Program-made: the position numbers and the translations under genes
Origin: Planctomycetia bacterium
GTDB lineage: Bacteria > Planctomycetota > UBA11346
Direction of reading: 5' to 3'
Length of the DNA stretch: 6,940 bases
Assembly: GCA_005801395.1 (NCBI GenBank)
Contig: SYDV01000207.1
Location: 1 to 6,940, forward strand
The notes under the pieces: generated by a model
What the model was told of the DNA's origin: nothing
The model's input: only the letters and a program-made list of their open reading frames with translations
Database searches by the model: none
Shown: positions 6,749 to 6,940 of the stretch, in pieces
Numbering within the stretch: the first letter of the stretch is position 1
How the letters are laid out: the number at the start of each line of letters is the position of its first letter

Positions 6749-6940
6749 ATGACGAATAAACTGACCATTAGTACTACAACACTGACACTGCCCAAATTGG
6801 GCCGCGTACAACTAGCCGCTAGCGAGATTGGTTTATGCGCCGTTGCCTTACCCGACTTCGACGACCACGATTTACGTCTAGGTGCTTGGGACCAGGCTGG
6901 TTTTCACATTCAAACCGGACGACGACCCATACTTACCCAG
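6749..6940 (+). CDS. Putative O6-methylguanine-DNA methyltransferase, Ada/Ogt type (3' partial)
   Basis: An open frame of 64 codons from ATG 6749 to the window edge, preceded in frame by TAA at 6740. Residues about 13-35 (LTLPKLGRVQLAASEIGLCA and the following VALPD) match the start of the N-terminal domain of Ada C-terminal/Ogt proteins, where the pattern is LGR, three residues, A-x-S-E-x-G-[IL]-C-A-[IV]. Such enzymes repair alkylated DNA by moving the methyl group onto their own cysteine. The decisive active-site PCHR motif would lie outside the window, so the call rests on the N-terminal pattern alone. No clear Shine-Dalgarno precedes the ATG; TTG 6797 is an unlikely alternative because it would remove the conserved strand. 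It is divergent from the kinase operon and probably unrelated to it in function. Confidence 0.55.
   Translation, partial: MTNKLTISTTTLTLPKLGRVQLAASEIGLCAVALPDFDDHDLRLGAWDQAGFHIQTGRRPILTQ

Overview
The window most likely comes from a Gram-negative proteobacterium of intermediate base composition. It encodes a C-terminal-Phe outer-membrane porin, periplasmic proteins with Sec signals, a CACHE-type hybrid sensor kinase and a COQ7-like di-iron protein. No rRNA, tRNA, CRISPR array or transposase was seen. I cannot assign a genus; a gammaproteobacterium is a guess.

Left part, plus strand. Positions 1-1404 are the 3' end of serA, the first enzyme of serine synthesis, in its long form with a C-terminal ACT domain. 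The 259-base gap that follows (1405-1663) holds overlapping small hairpins (1424-1449) and a large imperfect palindrome (1494-1570) of the 'ACCACA..CACAGAG' intergenic type. Next comes a complete gene (1664-2242) for a small ferritin-like di-iron protein related to demethoxyubiquinone hydroxylase (COQ7). Its last 74 bases overlap, tail to tail, the last gene of the minus-strand operon.

Right part, minus strand, read from right to left. A large membrane-bound hybrid histidine kinase (start best placed at 6585, stop at 3772) is followed by an outer-membrane porin (3772-2585) and a very small PstS-like periplasmic binding protein (2585-2169). Both junctions are the five bases TGATG, so stop and start share one A. 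The three products are probably translationally coupled and span periplasm sensing, outer-membrane passage and periplasmic solute binding. I infer a sensing and uptake unit, perhaps for an inorganic anion such as phosphate. The ligand is not shown by the sequence.

Right edge, plus strand. An open frame from ATG 6749 runs off the window and resembles the N-terminal domain of Ada/Ogt-type O6-methylguanine-DNA methyltransferases. This gene, together with a change in codon use, argues that the kinase does not start at the far-upstream TTG (6795). That leaves a divergent intergenic region of about 163 bases (6586-6748).
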